From Closterium sp. NIES-65 (Eukaryota; Streptophyta; Zygnematophyceae; Desmidiales; Closteriaceae), in NCBI GenBank assembly GCA_948144175.1, contig CANXME010002067.1, positions 1,426,001-1,490,000 on the forward strand: a stretch of DNA of 64,000 nt, given 5' to 3'. The first letter of the stretch is position 1, and every line of letters starts with the position of its first letter. Of this stretch, positions 1-10,540 are shown piece by piece. The translations under genes were made by a program, and so were the position numbers. Under the pieces are notes generated by a model. The model was not told where the DNA came from. It saw only the letters and a program-made list of their open reading frames with translations, and did not search any database.

Positions 1-845
1 GGGATTTAAGAACGAGAAGGGGGGATATGTGGGGGAGAAGGGGGGGGGAATGAGAGGGAGCAGGAGGGGGAACGATGGTGAGTAGGGAGGGAGCTGAGAG
101 GGAGCAAGGGGGGAAATGAGAGGGAGCAAGGGTGGAAGTGAGAGGGAGTAGGGGGGAAAATGAGGGCGAGAAGAGGGGGGGGGATGAGGGGGTGAAGGGG
201 GGGGGGGTGAGAGGGATAAGAGGGGGATTTGAGAGCGAGTCGGGGGGAATTTGAGAGGGAGAAGGGGGGAAATGAGGGAGAGAAGGGGGAGCAATGAGGG
301 GAGAAGGGGGGGAAATGAGGGGGAGAAGGGGGGGAAATGAGGGGGAGAAGGGATGGTAATAAGAGGGAGAAAGGGGGGAAATGAGGGAGAGAAGGGGGGG
401 GGGAATGAGGGGGGGCAGGTCGTGAAATGAGAGGGACGATACCAGAATGAGGGGGAGAAGGGGGGGAAATGAACGCGAGAAGGGGGGGGGGGAATGAGGG
501 GGCGAAGGGAGGGGGGGGGGGGTGAGAGGGATAAGAGGGGGATTTCAGAGCGAGTCGGGGGGAATTTGAGAGGGAGAAGGGGGGAAATGAGGGGGAGAAG
601 GGGGGGAAATGAGGGGGAGAAGGGGGGGAAATGAGAGAGAAAAGGGGGGTTAATGAGAGGGAGGAGGGAAATGAGAGGGAGAAGGGGAGGAAATGAGGGG
701 GAGAAAGGGGGAGATTAAAGGGAGAAGAGAGGGTAATAAGAGGGAGAAAGGGGGGAAATGAGAGAGAGAAGTGGGTGAAATCAGGGGGACCAGGTCGGGA
801 AATGAGAGGGAGAAGGGGGGAAATGAGGGGGACGAACGAGAGAAG
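1..845. repeat. Purine-rich G-run minisatellite (block A)
   Basis: The plus strand is almost free of C and T, with degenerate units of about 20 bp built on GAGGGAGAAGGGGGGAAAT and many runs of 6-12 G. Long open frames on the minus strand (Pro/Ser/Phe/Leu-rich) are compositional, because a C/T-rich complement contains few stop codons. I do not regard them as genes. The G-runs could form G-quadruplexes (inference). Confidence 0.9.
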
Positions 846-884
846 GCGGTCCTGATGAAAGCGAGACGTTTTGACGAACGAAGT

Positions 885-1525
885 GGCTTGTGAGGCGAGC
901 AGCGCGTGAGACGAGCAGCGTGTGAGGCAAGCAGCGCGTGAGACGAGCAGCGTGTGAGGCGAGCAGTGCGTAAGGCGCGCAACGAGTGAGGCGCGCAGCG
1001 CGTGAGGCACGCAGCCCGTGAGGCGAGTCGCGGGTGAGGCGCGCAGCGCGTGATGCGAGCAGCGGGCGATGCGAGCAGCGGGCGATGCGAGCAGCGGGTG
1101 ATGCGAGCAGCGGGCGATGCGAGCAGCGGGTGATGCGAGCAGCGGGTGATGCGAGCAGCGGGTGATGCGAGCAGCGGGCGATGCGATCAGCGGGCGATGC
1201 GAGCAGCGGGCGATGCGAGCAGCGGGCGATGCGAGCAGCGGGCGATGCGAGCAGCGGGCGATGCGAGCAGCGGGTGATGCGAGCAGCGGGTGATGCGAGC
1301 AGCGGGTGATGCGAGCAGCGGGTGATGCGAGCAGCGGGTGATGCGAGCAGCGGGTGATGCGAGCAGCGGGTGATGCGAGCAGCGGGTGATGCGAGCAGCG
1401 GGTGATGCGAGCAGCGGGTGATGCGAGCAGCGGGTGATGCGAGCAGCGGGTGATGCGAGCAGCGGGTGATGCAAGTAGCGGGTGATTCGAGCAGCGGGTG
1501 ATGCGAGCAGCGGGTGAGGCGCTAA
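885..1525. repeat. 16-bp tandem array (block A)
   Basis: About 40 tandem copies of a 16-bp unit, GATGCGAGCAGCGGGT. The first part (885-1040) is more diverged (GAGGCGAGCAGCGCGT type) and 1043-1525 is nearly perfect. Copies end in GGGT or GGGC, giving a traceable variant pattern. Block B has one unit fewer. Minus-strand open frames over it repeat every 16 residues and are not genes. Confidence 0.95.
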
Positions 1526-2454
1526 GCTGTAAGCTGGTGAGGCGCGCAGCGGGGTAGGCGAGAAGCGGGTGACGTGCTAAGAGGGTGTCGCGAGCTGCTT
1601 GTTCGGCGAGAATTACTTGGCGAGGACAACGAATGGATCGCGGCGAACCTGCCTAATGCTATTGAATGATCCAGACGGCGCTGGAGCTGAAGGGAGTTGG
1701 CGGGCACTAGACGGTCCTTGTCGTGACTACGTGTGCAATCTAACACCAGCGACTGTGTAAGTGGTTGCGCTGTTCCAGTCACTGCCTCGTCGCCTCCCGT
1801 GTAGTTCTATCGCAGCCCCGTTAGTAACATCGCGACTTGTTTTTGTATCAGTGAGCACCATTTTGTAGTTTGGGTGACGGGAGGGTGTTAGTGCCCTGAC
1901 AACGCAACCCTCACTGGACGCTTCAAACTTTCGCCAACCTCTCGCCAAGCTCATTCGATCTCGTTGTGGCGAAATCTTTTTGGACACTGTTCAAACCGCA
2001 ACAGTACTCTCAAATGTATACAAAAGCTTTAATGGTTAGAGAAGTACCACGGTTGTAAAATGGGCTGTTGGGTCAATGGAAGCAGAAGGGGGGGGGGTGG
2101 GGGGTTGGGGGGTTATTGGTGGGTGGGAACTGGATACGAGACATGGATGTTAACGGAAGAAACAGGAGGGAAAAAAGGGTTGGATGGAGGAGAGGGGCAT
2201 TGGGGGATTCTGACCAGCGTGCAGTGAGCTTCTTCTGCCACGCGAAAGAAGTGAATTTGTTAGACATCTAAGAAATTCACTTCTTTCGAGAGGGGTCTTG
2301 GGAGAGGAGAGATGCAGATTCCGACCAGCGTGCAGCCAGCTTCCGCCCCCCTCTTCCCTCCCATGCCTACTTATCTGCTGCCTCCACCCACTCGCCACTG
2401 ACTGCCTCCACCCACTCGCCCACTTGCCAGTGACTGCCTCTGTAAGGATCAGAA
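1526..2454. other. Unrecognised spacer with one perfect hairpin (block A)
   Basis: From 1526 to about 2050 there is complex sequence with short open frames on the minus strand (86 codons at most) that I cannot match to a family. A G-rich patch follows at 2085-2125. The 20-mer AATGTATACAAAAGCTTTAA at 2013-2032 recurs exactly at 27357-27376 in the LRR gene. No gene is supported. The counterpart in block B is about 35758-36686. Confidence 0.5.
2243..2288. repeat. Perfect 16-bp inverted repeat
   Basis: CGAAAGAAGTGAATTT (2243-2258) and its exact reverse complement (2273-2288) flank a 14-base loop. The identical structure is at 36475-36520. It sits between a G-rich patch and a C/T-rich coding-like repeat. 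No poly-T or other sign of a Pol III terminator is seen. The function is unknown; it may be a small foldback or a miniature element remnant. Confidence 0.85.
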
Positions 2455-2825
2455 GAAGCACTGCTGCCTCGCCTTCTGCTGCCTCGCCTTCTGCTGCCTC
2501 GCCTTCTGCTGCCTCACCTTCTGCTGCCTCGCCTTCTGCTGCCTCACCTTCCGTTGCCTCACCTTCCACTGCCTCACCTTCCGCTGCCTCACCTTCTCCT
2601 CACCTTCTGCTGCCTCACCTTCTGCTGCCTCACCTTCTGCTGCCTCACCTTCTGCTGCCTCACCTTCTGCTGCCTCGCCTTCTGCTGCCTCACCTTCTGC
2701 TGCCTCACCTTCTGCTGCCTCACCTTCTGCTGCCTCACCTTCTGCTGCCTCACCTTCTGCTGCCTCACCTTTTGCTGCCTCACCTTCAGCTGCCTCGCCT
2801 TCTGCTGCCTCACCTTCTGCTGCCC
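2455..2825. repeat. 15-bp tandem array, CTGCTGCCTCACCTT unit (block A)
   Basis: About 24 copies of a 15-bp unit. Because 15 is a multiple of 3, each open frame gives a pentapeptide repeat (LLPHL and SPSAA on plus, EGEAA and KVRQQ on minus). The openness is a by-product of the unit rather than evidence of coding. It is followed by three copies of a 24-bp unit (about 2866-2937). Confidence 0.9.
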
Positions 2826-3104
2826 CCCTCTTCTCTCCCATGCCTACTCGCCTGCTGCCTCCACCCACTCGCAAATGACTGCCTCCACCCACTCGCAAAT
2901 GACTGCCTCCACCCACTCGCAAATGACTGCCTCTACTGCAGCTTCTGCCTAGGTGAGGAATAGGGTGAGAAAGTGTTTCAAATATCACCACCTACTCCGC
3001 TTCTCTCACCTCCGCTTTGGCATGTCGCCCTGCCTGCCATCAGCTGAAGAGCCATCCACAACCTCATACCCATGGCTTATGCTGCCTCAACCTGCCCCCC
3101 CCTC

Positions 3105-3200
3105 TCACCCATGTGTCGGCCTCCCATGTGTCGGCCTCCCATGTGTCGGCCTCCCATGTGTCGGCCTCCCATGTGTCAGCCTTCCACGTGTCAGCCTCCC
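3105..3200. repeat. 15-bp tandem array, CATGTGTCGGCCTCC unit (block A)
   Basis: Five good and one or two decayed copies of a second 15-bp unit, unrelated in sequence to the array at 2455-2825. The block B counterpart is at about 37337-37432. From 3200 to 3620 I see no gene. Confidence 0.9.
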
Positions 3201-3627
3201 ATACCTCCCTCCTGCCCGCCTCCACCACACTCCTTGCTGACCGCCTTCACCGCCAGCACTGCTGCTGCATCTCACGAGCATGCAATCGTTAGCAAAGTGA
3301 CATCTGGGTGGGGCAAGAAGATGGTCCTGTGATATCCTGTTAAGCTTCTCTTACTTCTGCCACCCCTGCCGCTACCAGCTAAGAGTCTGACATCTCATAA
3401 CGAGACCTCGTTTTCGCAAAGACATCAACCCTAGGGCAGAATACGGTAACCTCGTCCGACTTGCCACCTTTTCAATCCATGGTTGGTTGAATATTGGGCG
3501 TGACGACACCATCAAGCCAGTGCAAATGCCAACTAAAAGACACCATGGCCCGAGCAGGTGCGTGCCTGACCGCATAGGGTGTGTGCCTGACATAGACTGT
3601 GTTGCTAACCTTTAGGTGTGGTTCGGC

Positions 3628-6514
3628 CTAAGTTGGAATATACGCTACTTTCATTTTGCGTTTTGCGTTTATACGCTTGTCGAACTCGTACGTTGCGTAT
3701 AGTTTGAAAATTCGCCGAGTTGAATTTCGGGCAGACCGAAAAAAAAAAACAAAATTTCAATCTGAAGCTCGCGACGTGGCGATCTCAATTCCGAGTCGCA
3801 GATGTCGCGAAATGAACTCAAATTTTGAATTTCGAGCACCAAACCTCATCAACCCCTCCCCTCAAACGTTTCACACCCCTTTGAACCACAGCATTCCACC
3901 ATCCCCTCCAAGTGCTACTTTACTGGTTGGGAGCTCAACCCAACCCAATCTCCCAGGCATAAAGAGAGGCGTTTGTTCCCTCGACATTCATTCTCTCGCT
4001 TCCTAGCTATGTCCTTTCCCAAGCCACCATGGCTTCCACTCCTACAGCAACCACTTCTCGTACGCCACCCTCAGAGTCTCCTGGTAGTTCCGCTGGTGGG
4101 ACCTCTTCTAGTACGTCTTTGGTCTGCATGGACAGCAAGCACGCAGTCTACCGTCACTTCAAGGTGCCGGCCAATAGCGTTGGCGAGAACGGCACCAAGG
4201 TGTGTGCCTACTGCAACTTCACGTTTGTTGGCGGGGTTCACCGTTGCGCGCAACATATCACCAGCTGGAACGGCATGCGCCGTCGCGAAGTGCATCTCTG
4301 CACTGCAGCGCCGAAGACTGCACGTGACGCCGTGAAGGCGCTTTACGAGTCTAAGTTGAAGGCCCATGAAGCGAAGCGTGCGGCTGAAATTGCGGCGGTC
4401 CGCGCAGTCAACGGTAGAGGTTCGGACAAGAAGAAGAGTCGGATGACCGACTTCTACGGCGACGACGCCGCGTGCGCGAACCAAGCTGCGGACGAGGCCA
4501 TAAGTCTCTTCTTTGCCGCTCTTCATGTGCCGGAGCATCACGCGGACCACCCACTGTGGCGGAATGTGGTCTCTAGCATCCACCGCGCGGGGCCGAATTA
4601 CGTCGCGCTGAAGAGACGCTACATCGGTGGCGTCGGTCTTGCAAAGTGTCGCCAGCGCATTGAGGCGGCGCTCGCTCCTATCTCAGCAAGCTGGCGCCGT
4701 GACGGTGTCACCGTGGCAAGCGACATGTTCTCCGACAAGGCCGACCGCCCGCAAGCCAACGTGCTCCTCATCAACGATAGCGGTGCGGTGTTTGTGGAGT
4801 CGATCGACACGAAGATGGAGATGAAGACCGGGGGCTACATCGCGGGCATCTTGCGGCCCATCATCGAAAAGGTCGGCCACGAGAATGTCGTCGCCTTGTG
4901 TTTTGACGGCGGCTCCAACTACGCGGCGGCATGCAGGGTGTTGATGCGCGAGTATCCCCACATTGAACACATCCCTTGCACGACCCATGTCCTCGATCTC
5001 CTGATGGAGGACATCGGGAAAAAGGGATGGGCGAAGGACATCGTCACGCGCGGGGACACCCTCATCTCGTTCGTCCGCAACCACCACTTCACCCGGGGAT
5101 ACATGCGGAGTCCGCTCGTGAACGGCGGCAAGGGGAAACAGGTTCTCAAGCCAGCGGGAACCCGATTCGGCACCAACTACATCGCCATCAACCGCCTCTG
5201 TGAAGTGCGCGCCGGCCTGACGCAGATGGTCCTCAGCGATGAGTGGGCCGAGTGGACTGCGGCTGTAGACAGGGCTGGGGCAGACACATTCAAAGACAAC
5301 ATCCTCGATGCCGCGTGGTGGACGCGCGCCGAGTTCTTCGCTAAGCTGATGAGGCTGCCATTCGTCGTCATGTGCAAGACTGACTCGGATTCGAAGGGCA
5401 TGATGGGTCGTCTCTACGACCTCATGCTCCAGCTCACCGAGGACATCCGCGACTTCCTCGACGAGCATGCGGACGGGGTCCTGACAAGCGACGAGGTGGG
5501 GGATATTCGGGAGATCGTGCAGGACCGCTGGGACAACGGGCTGGCGTGCAACCTGCACGTGATTGGCCGCATCCTCTACCCCACCAACCAGGAAGAGTGC
5601 ATTTTCCGCACCGACCTGGAGTGCACGAGGGTCTTCAAGCAGTACGTCTCCAAGCACCATGGTGACAAGACGGTCACCAGGAAGGACGGGGTCGAGCGCC
5701 GCGCCTCTCTCGTCATCCAGGAAGGCCTCAATGCCTTCATGAACCTCCAAGGCAGCTTCGGCATGCCCGACGCTATTGCCGACCGCCAGGCAGTGAAGGA
5801 GGGCAAGATGACGGCGGTGGACTGGTGGACATGGCACGGGACCGATCATCCTGAGCTCACCACCATGGCTTGCCGCGCCATCACGCAGCCGGTGTCTGCG
5901 TCTCCATGTGAGCGTAACTGGGCGAAGTTTGATGCAGTGCATACGGCAAGGAGGAACCGCCTCGGCGCGGTGAAGCTTCGTGACCTGGTGTATGTGACGC
6001 ACAATTGGCAGGTGGTGCACAACTGGCACAAGGCCCTTGAAGGGTTGAGGGTGGTGAAGGGAAACATCGAGGACCCCCCCACTCCGGCTGGCTATAATGT
6101 CCCGGAGGAGGTGGAGGAATCTGAGGAGGGGGAGGATGATGTGATGGCAGATGAGTACTAGTGGATGGAAGGCTCCATGCATGAGCGGCAGGCGGGGGAT
6201 GGAGGGTGGACCTGAGTAGAGTAGGGGATGGGGGGGTAGTAGCATGATTAAGGTGGGTGAAGTTGTAGCGGCAAATTAGTTTTAAGGGTTTTTTTTTTCC
6301 TGTAACTTTCATATTAATACAAAGGGGATGGGGGTTACAACACCCCCCCATCCCCACCTCTTACCCCAAAAATCTGCCCGGGGAAAAGTTTTTTCCTGCC
6401 CGGGCAAGCGGATTCTTGTGCGTACCAGACCCCTCAGGGACTGCGGTTTGCGCATATACTCTAGCATTTATACAGCAAGCGTACAAAACGCTAAACGCGT
6501 ATATTCCAACTTAG
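3628..6514 (+). mobile_element. Complete hAT DNA transposon (block A copy)
   Basis: The element is 2887 bp long. Its terminal inverted repeats are perfect over 18 bp: CTAAGTTGGAATATACGC at 3628-3645 and its reverse complement at 6497-6514. An exact 8-bp target duplication, GGTTCGGC, flanks it at 3620-3627 and 6515-6522; 8 bp is the hAT hallmark. Subterminal bases also resemble each other (GCGTTTTG, TACGCTTG motifs). It contains one uninterrupted transposase gene. Ends, target duplication and reading frame all look intact, so it could be autonomous (inference). Confidence 0.95.
4029..6161 (+). CDS. hAT-family transposase with BED zinc finger
   Basis: This 710-residue protein should cut and paste the surrounding element by binding its ends in the nucleus. 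The start is favoured because GCCACCATGG is a textbook strong initiation context. The N-terminus is Ser/Thr-rich. A BED-type finger follows at about residues 50-80 (KVCAYCNF, then HRCAQH). A DUF659-like RNase-H-fold core spans about 220-380, with candidate catalytic aspartates in ASDMFSDK (about 231) and CFDGGSN (about 292). The C-terminal hAT dimerisation motif, VSASPCERNW, is at about 620. The tail is acidic (EEVEESEEGEDD). There is no stop, frameshift or visible intron. The block B copy differs by one Ala-to-Val change at about residue 148. No host gene adjoins it; it lies between the two TIRs. Confidence 0.95.
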   Translation: MASTPTATTSRTPPSESPGSSAGGTSSSTSLVCMDSKHAVYRHFKVPANSVGENGTKVCAYCNFTFVGGVHRCAQHITSWNGMRRREVHLCTAAPKTARDAVKALYESKLKAHEAKRAAEIAAVRAVNGRGSDKKKSRMTDFYGDDAACANQAADEAISLFFAALHVPEHHADHPLWRNVVSSIHRAGPNYVALKRRYIGGVGLAKCRQRIEAALAPISASWRRDGVTVASDMFSDKADRPQANVLLINDSGAVFVESIDTKMEMKTGGYIAGILRPIIEKVGHENVVALCFDGGSNYAAACRVLMREYPHIEHIPCTTHVLDLLMEDIGKKGWAKDIVTRGDTLISFVRNHHFTRGYMRSPLVNGGKGKQVLKPAGTRFGTNYIAINRLCEVRAGLTQMVLSDEWAEWTAAVDRAGADTFKDNILDAAWWTRAEFFAKLMRLPFVVMCKTDSDSKGMMGRLYDLMLQLTEDIRDFLDEHADGVLTSDEVGDIREIVQDRWDNGLACNLHVIGRILYPTNQEECIFRTDLECTRVFKQYVSKHHGDKTVTRKDGVERRASLVIQEGLNAFMNLQGSFGMPDAIADRQAVKEGKMTAVDWWTWHGTDHPELTTMACRAITQPVSASPCERNWAKFDAVHTARRNRLGAVKLRDLVYVTHNWQVVHNWHKALEGLRVVKGNIEDPPTPAGYNVPEEVEESEEGEDDVMADEY

Positions 6515-6522
6515 GGTTCGGC

Positions 6523-7560
6523 TGGGCCCTCAATAAATACATAATTCACCAGTCTTGCCTGCATGGGACCTCCTGTTGGCTTAACAGCTCTACGTCTGAC
6601 CTGTATCAGCACCATATATGCCTCGCCTATCCTCTATGCCTGACCTAACCTAACCTGTATGCCCCACCTGGTATGTATGCCCGACCTGACAAGTATGTTT
6701 GACCTAGGGTGTGTGTCTGACTTAAGGTGCATTCCTGACGAAATATATTGTGTGCCTTTATCCACTTGCTGCTGCCTCAAGGTGTGCTTGAACTCGCATG
6801 TGAGCATGGCATGTGCTCGCCCCTCAACATGCTTCACGTGCTTGAAAGACCCGCCTCCACGACTGCCGCTGCTGGACTGGAACGGTGTCGCATCCACAGC
6901 TGCTGCCTCGCTCCTCCCTCCCACGCCTCTCCTGCCTGCCTCCACCCACTCGCCGCTGACTGGTTTTGCCACCACGACTGCTGCTGGCTGCAGCCTATGG
7001 CTCTGCCATGCCGCCCCGCTGTGTGTCCAGGCGATGAGATGGGCTCTCACGGCTAGTGAAGAGCGGGTGCTGCTGATGTGGGAAAGGGATGGGAGTGGGG
7101 AGAGAGAGGGGGCGGCGAAGGAGGTGCTGTGCCATGCTGTGTGCCGCAGTGATGAGCTGTGCTCCTCATGGTTAGTTCAGGGCAAGTGCTGTTGGTGTGG
7201 GAAGGAAAAAGGGTAGGGAGAGGGTGGGGAGTGCAAAAGAGGTGCTCTGCCATGCCGTCCCGCTGTGTGTCGCAGCGATAAGTTGGGCACCTCACGATGA
7301 GTTCATGGTAGGTGCTGTTGGCGCGGGAAGGGAAGGGGTGGGGAGAGAGTGGGGAGGGGGAAAGATGTGCCGTGCCATGCTGTGTGTCGCAGCGATAGGT
7401 TGGGCACCTCACGATGCGTTCATGGTAGGTGCTGTTGGCGCGGGAAGGGAAGGCGAGCTGGAAGGAAAGGTAAAAGAAAGGGGCGGAGTTCAGACGAGGA
7501 GGAGGGAGGGGAGGGGGGGTGGGGGGTGTTGATGAAAGCTGATGGTGCATACTAAAATGT
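6523..7560. repeat. Spacer with four diverged ~120-bp tandem units
   Basis: Four degenerate copies start near 7008, 7131, 7248 and 7374. Each contains a GCCATGC..TGTGTGTCGCAGCGAT core and ends in GTGCTGTTGG.G.GGGAAGG. Spacing is 117-126 bp. The 6523-7000 part has short CCTGACCT-like motifs but no gene I can support. Overlapping open frames on both strands are not credible as proteins. Confidence 0.65.
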
Positions 7561-8583
7561 AGCATTGAAACATTCCGATTCGGCAGCACACTGGGACCAG
7601 CAACGCCACTTTGACCATGGATAGGAGACGGCGAAAGGGAGGGATGGAGAACGGCGACTAATATTCACTTTCCGACGTGGCCGCGGTGGTGCCATTTCAT
7701 CCAACTCGGCTTCGCTCACCTCTACAAAATGTGTGACACCACAGCCCATGCCCAAAACTGGATTTTCCCGATCTTTGCGCACAGACTATTGAACAAGCAA
7801 TGACTAGGGTTACTTGAAACATTGTTTAGGAGGGTACGCATTGCTGAAACATGGATCACTTTTCAAAAACTATGTCCCCCCTTCCCCATTGTATCCCACG
7901 ACGTCTAGCAGTTCGAATCGAACTAGCCCCGCACGTGCCAATTTCGATTCACACAGCGAATCCATTTCGGTTCTGCTGGATGTCGGGTGGTTTCCTTGCG
8001 CAACACCAAGCCCACAGAATTTGATTGAACCTGAGATCTAAAATCGCATCTGCAGAAATTCCCTGGTGTTATAGCAAACGCACCTATAGCGAGTCATGAA
8101 CCAGATAAGATGTTGCTGACGCGTCAGAAACAGTGTCACTCTGAAGGTGTGGTGTCACAAATGGATGTGACAGCGCGGATTGGTTTAGACATCCTCGCGA
8201 ATAGAAACTCAGACCAATAAGGGTTTCCGTTTTTTGCCTAGCTTCGTTGTGGCCTGTCTGAACCCTCTAGCAGTGGTACATTCCAACCCACACGAGATTT
8301 TGACGATCTCGCAAACCCAGTCGCCAACATTTGGTGTGCGAGATGCTTTTCCCTCCCTCAGCTAGTCAAAATCCACCCATAGCTCAATATGCGTTGTTTT
8401 TCTCTTGCACGATCTCATTCTCCATTCTCTTCACTTGCTTAGCTAGCACGGTGCTGTGGCTGCTGGTGTCTATCCGTTCCTCCCTAATGGCCCCGTTTCT
8501 AACATATGTGCCTATTTCCTGTTCTTACACCTTCTCTTTAGCAGGATATCGAAAGTCCGGGGTGGTGGACAATTAGTGCTGTG
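7561..8583. other. Complex sequence, possibly a promoter region
   Basis: Base composition is ordinary and there is no repeat. CCAATAAGGGTTTCCG near 8213-8228 combines a CCAAT-like box with an AGGGTTT (telo-box-like) string of the kind seen in plant promoters. A possible 3' splice site (TTCTCTTTAGCAG near 8532-8544) would end a 5' UTR intron before the ATG at 8584. All of this is inference. No protein-coding gene is recognised. Confidence 0.3.
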
Positions 8584-8815
8584 ATGGCTGCACGAAACCC
8601 GTTATTACGCTACCTTCTCACACCCTACGCGTGCCGGTCCATTCTTGTGAGTTTCTGTTCCAGGTACGTAAGCATTGGCTAATGCGACCTTGTGAGCACC
8701 TCTTTCTTTGCAGAATGCTAGGGCTCGTCACAAGGCTCTACATCAGCGATTTCCGAGACTATCGTCAAGCGTCCGTGAATATTATTGGCCATTTAACAGT
8801 TTTATTTTTCGATAA
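8584..8815 (+). CDS. Possible small two-exon gene, function unknown (block A)
   Basis: Exon 1 (8584-8646) starts at ATG and reads MAARNPLLRYLLTPYACRSIL. It ends at a strong donor, GTGAGT. A 67-bp intron (8647-8713) has a CTAAT branch-like string and a TTTCTTTGCAG acceptor. Exon 2 (8714-8815) stays in frame, reads NARARHKALHQRFPRLSSSV and onward, and stops at TAA. The predicted 54-residue product is very basic with an Arg-rich N-terminus, as in mitochondrial presequences or small organelle proteins. I do not recognise it. An alternative donor at 8664 gives a different, longer exon 2 frame. The identical locus is at 42817-43048. It may be a non-coding transcript or chance. Confidence 0.35.
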
Positions 8816-10540
8816 GTTGAATCGCCAATCTATCGCCGAGTTTATCACGGTTTTTGGAGGTGCTTCCTGCGGTGTAGGGCGGAGCTTATAAACGGCATAC
8901 ATGATCGGTAGGTTCATGTCGCAGGAGTCATTTTTCTAACTTATCTCTGCTGTGTGTGTTGGTGCTCGGTGCAGAACCCGCTTCCGGTCCGAAATAAGCT
9001 GCTCGTATCGGGATGTTACAAATATTGTGTGTGGATTTGTTGTGCGGGGGTATTTATCTAGGATGTTAGGTTTTTTCTTCTTTTTGTAAATTGGTAAGGC
9101 AGGCTAGGTCTTGTGACAATGGCTATCATCGTTGTAATGTTGAGTTCAAATATAAGACATGAGGAACCATGAAAAGTGTTAGCAGAAACATAATTCATGA
9201 GTGTCACGATTGGATATTGGCACCCAATTGGCAGGCTGTAATATGTGATTTCCGGTTTATTTTTTTGCGCTTGTATTTTCTCCAATTGAGAGCATGGAAT
9301 GTGATCATTGATCCGCTATAGTAACTTATTGTAAATGTTCTCCTGGTTGCTATAGTGAGGATGAGCAATGTTTGCGATGTGCTGAAGCACTCGTTGCCGA
9401 GCCTACTCAAGTTTGCACATGCACACGTTGTTATGATTCCTCGAACATACCTCAACTGTTAAGCACTCATCATGATAAACCACAAGCATTGATGGCAGGG
9501 GAAAACATCAAACAATCCCCGTGAAATGTTTTTTCATTCCTTTTCCTTCTGACATTTTGTAGAGACCTCCGCATTTCGCACTTCAATAGTCGCGCCTCCC
9601 GTTAGGTTTCCCGCGTTATCCGCTTAGAGATTCCCCATGCCGGTTTCAGCCCTCGGGAGGGAAACAAAACAAACGGCATGACGCGCGTTACACCAAGCTC
9701 ACGCGCACGAGAGCACAAAGAATCGGAATCCCAGGCGAGGAGCAAGGAGGATGGGACTCCTGGCAATGCGAGGTTACGTGCTCCGCTCTAGGCGATGACG
9801 CGCATTCTGACTGCTTCTACAGCGCATCGGTGCGCCGCGGCGCGTGCGTGAGGCAATTTGCAGTGCTGCGAGGGAACGATGGAGTTGCGGGCTCACGCGA
9901 AAACAATGGCACGAAGGCATCGCTTCGCCATCACGCTCCTCGCATGCGGCTTCTAACCTTGCAATAACTACATCGCATGCACGCTGAAGGCGTAGGGGTC
10001 TCGCGAAGAGAGGATCATGGGTCCCAGTGCGCGCAGCGACGTCGTTAAATCTCGCAAGCCGGCAATGCAATAAAACGGCGAACCCTTGGAGCTGTGCATG
10101 GCAACATCCTTCGCGGCGCGCTATGGGGAGTCTGGCGAGAGCGACGTTGTATTGTTAGGTTCGGGTCGCAGCGCTCGAGACACGTGTCGAATGCCTTTCG
10201 ACCGTGCAGAGATTTAGCTGTTTGAGCGGTAGCACTGAGTCCAGAACTAAGGCCAGAGAGCCAGCAGATAACTTGTCGGCAAGAAGCATTTGCGAAAGTG
10301 AACGAATCAGATTTGCATCCAGCAAGGCAAATGTGGAAACATCTTTGTAATAAAACATGCATTAACGAGAGAAGCTGGAACTTCGTTTGCGGTTACAATT
10401 TCTTGACGAAAAGAGCGCATCTTGAAACATGTTCGCGCATCCTCTTTCATAAGTTCGTGCACCACGTCCCCAGCGCCTGGATTTTGCGCCAAAACCAGCA
10501 AAACCTTGCCAAAACCTCCCCGAAGCCAAACCAAAGCAGA
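8816..10540. other. Unannotated 1.7-kb stretch (block A)
   Basis: A further donor/acceptor-like pair (GTAGGTTC near 8909, CTCGGTGCAG near 8974) hints at transcript structure continuing from the small gene. Otherwise I see only short open frames (105 codons at most) with no recognisable motif, no tandem repeat and no RNA gene. The counterpart is 43049-44773. Confidence 0.4.

Noticed and set aside
6..1010. 334-codon minus-strand frame over the purine-rich array
   Set aside because: Low-complexity Pro/Ser/Phe composition from a stop-poor C/T-rich strand; the homopolymer indels between blocks are freely tolerated.
4683..6245. 520-codon minus-strand frame opposite the hAT transposase (also 38915-40477)
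   Set aside because: It is antisense to a well-supported transposase, is rich in His/Pro/Arg from complement codon bias, and has no domain.
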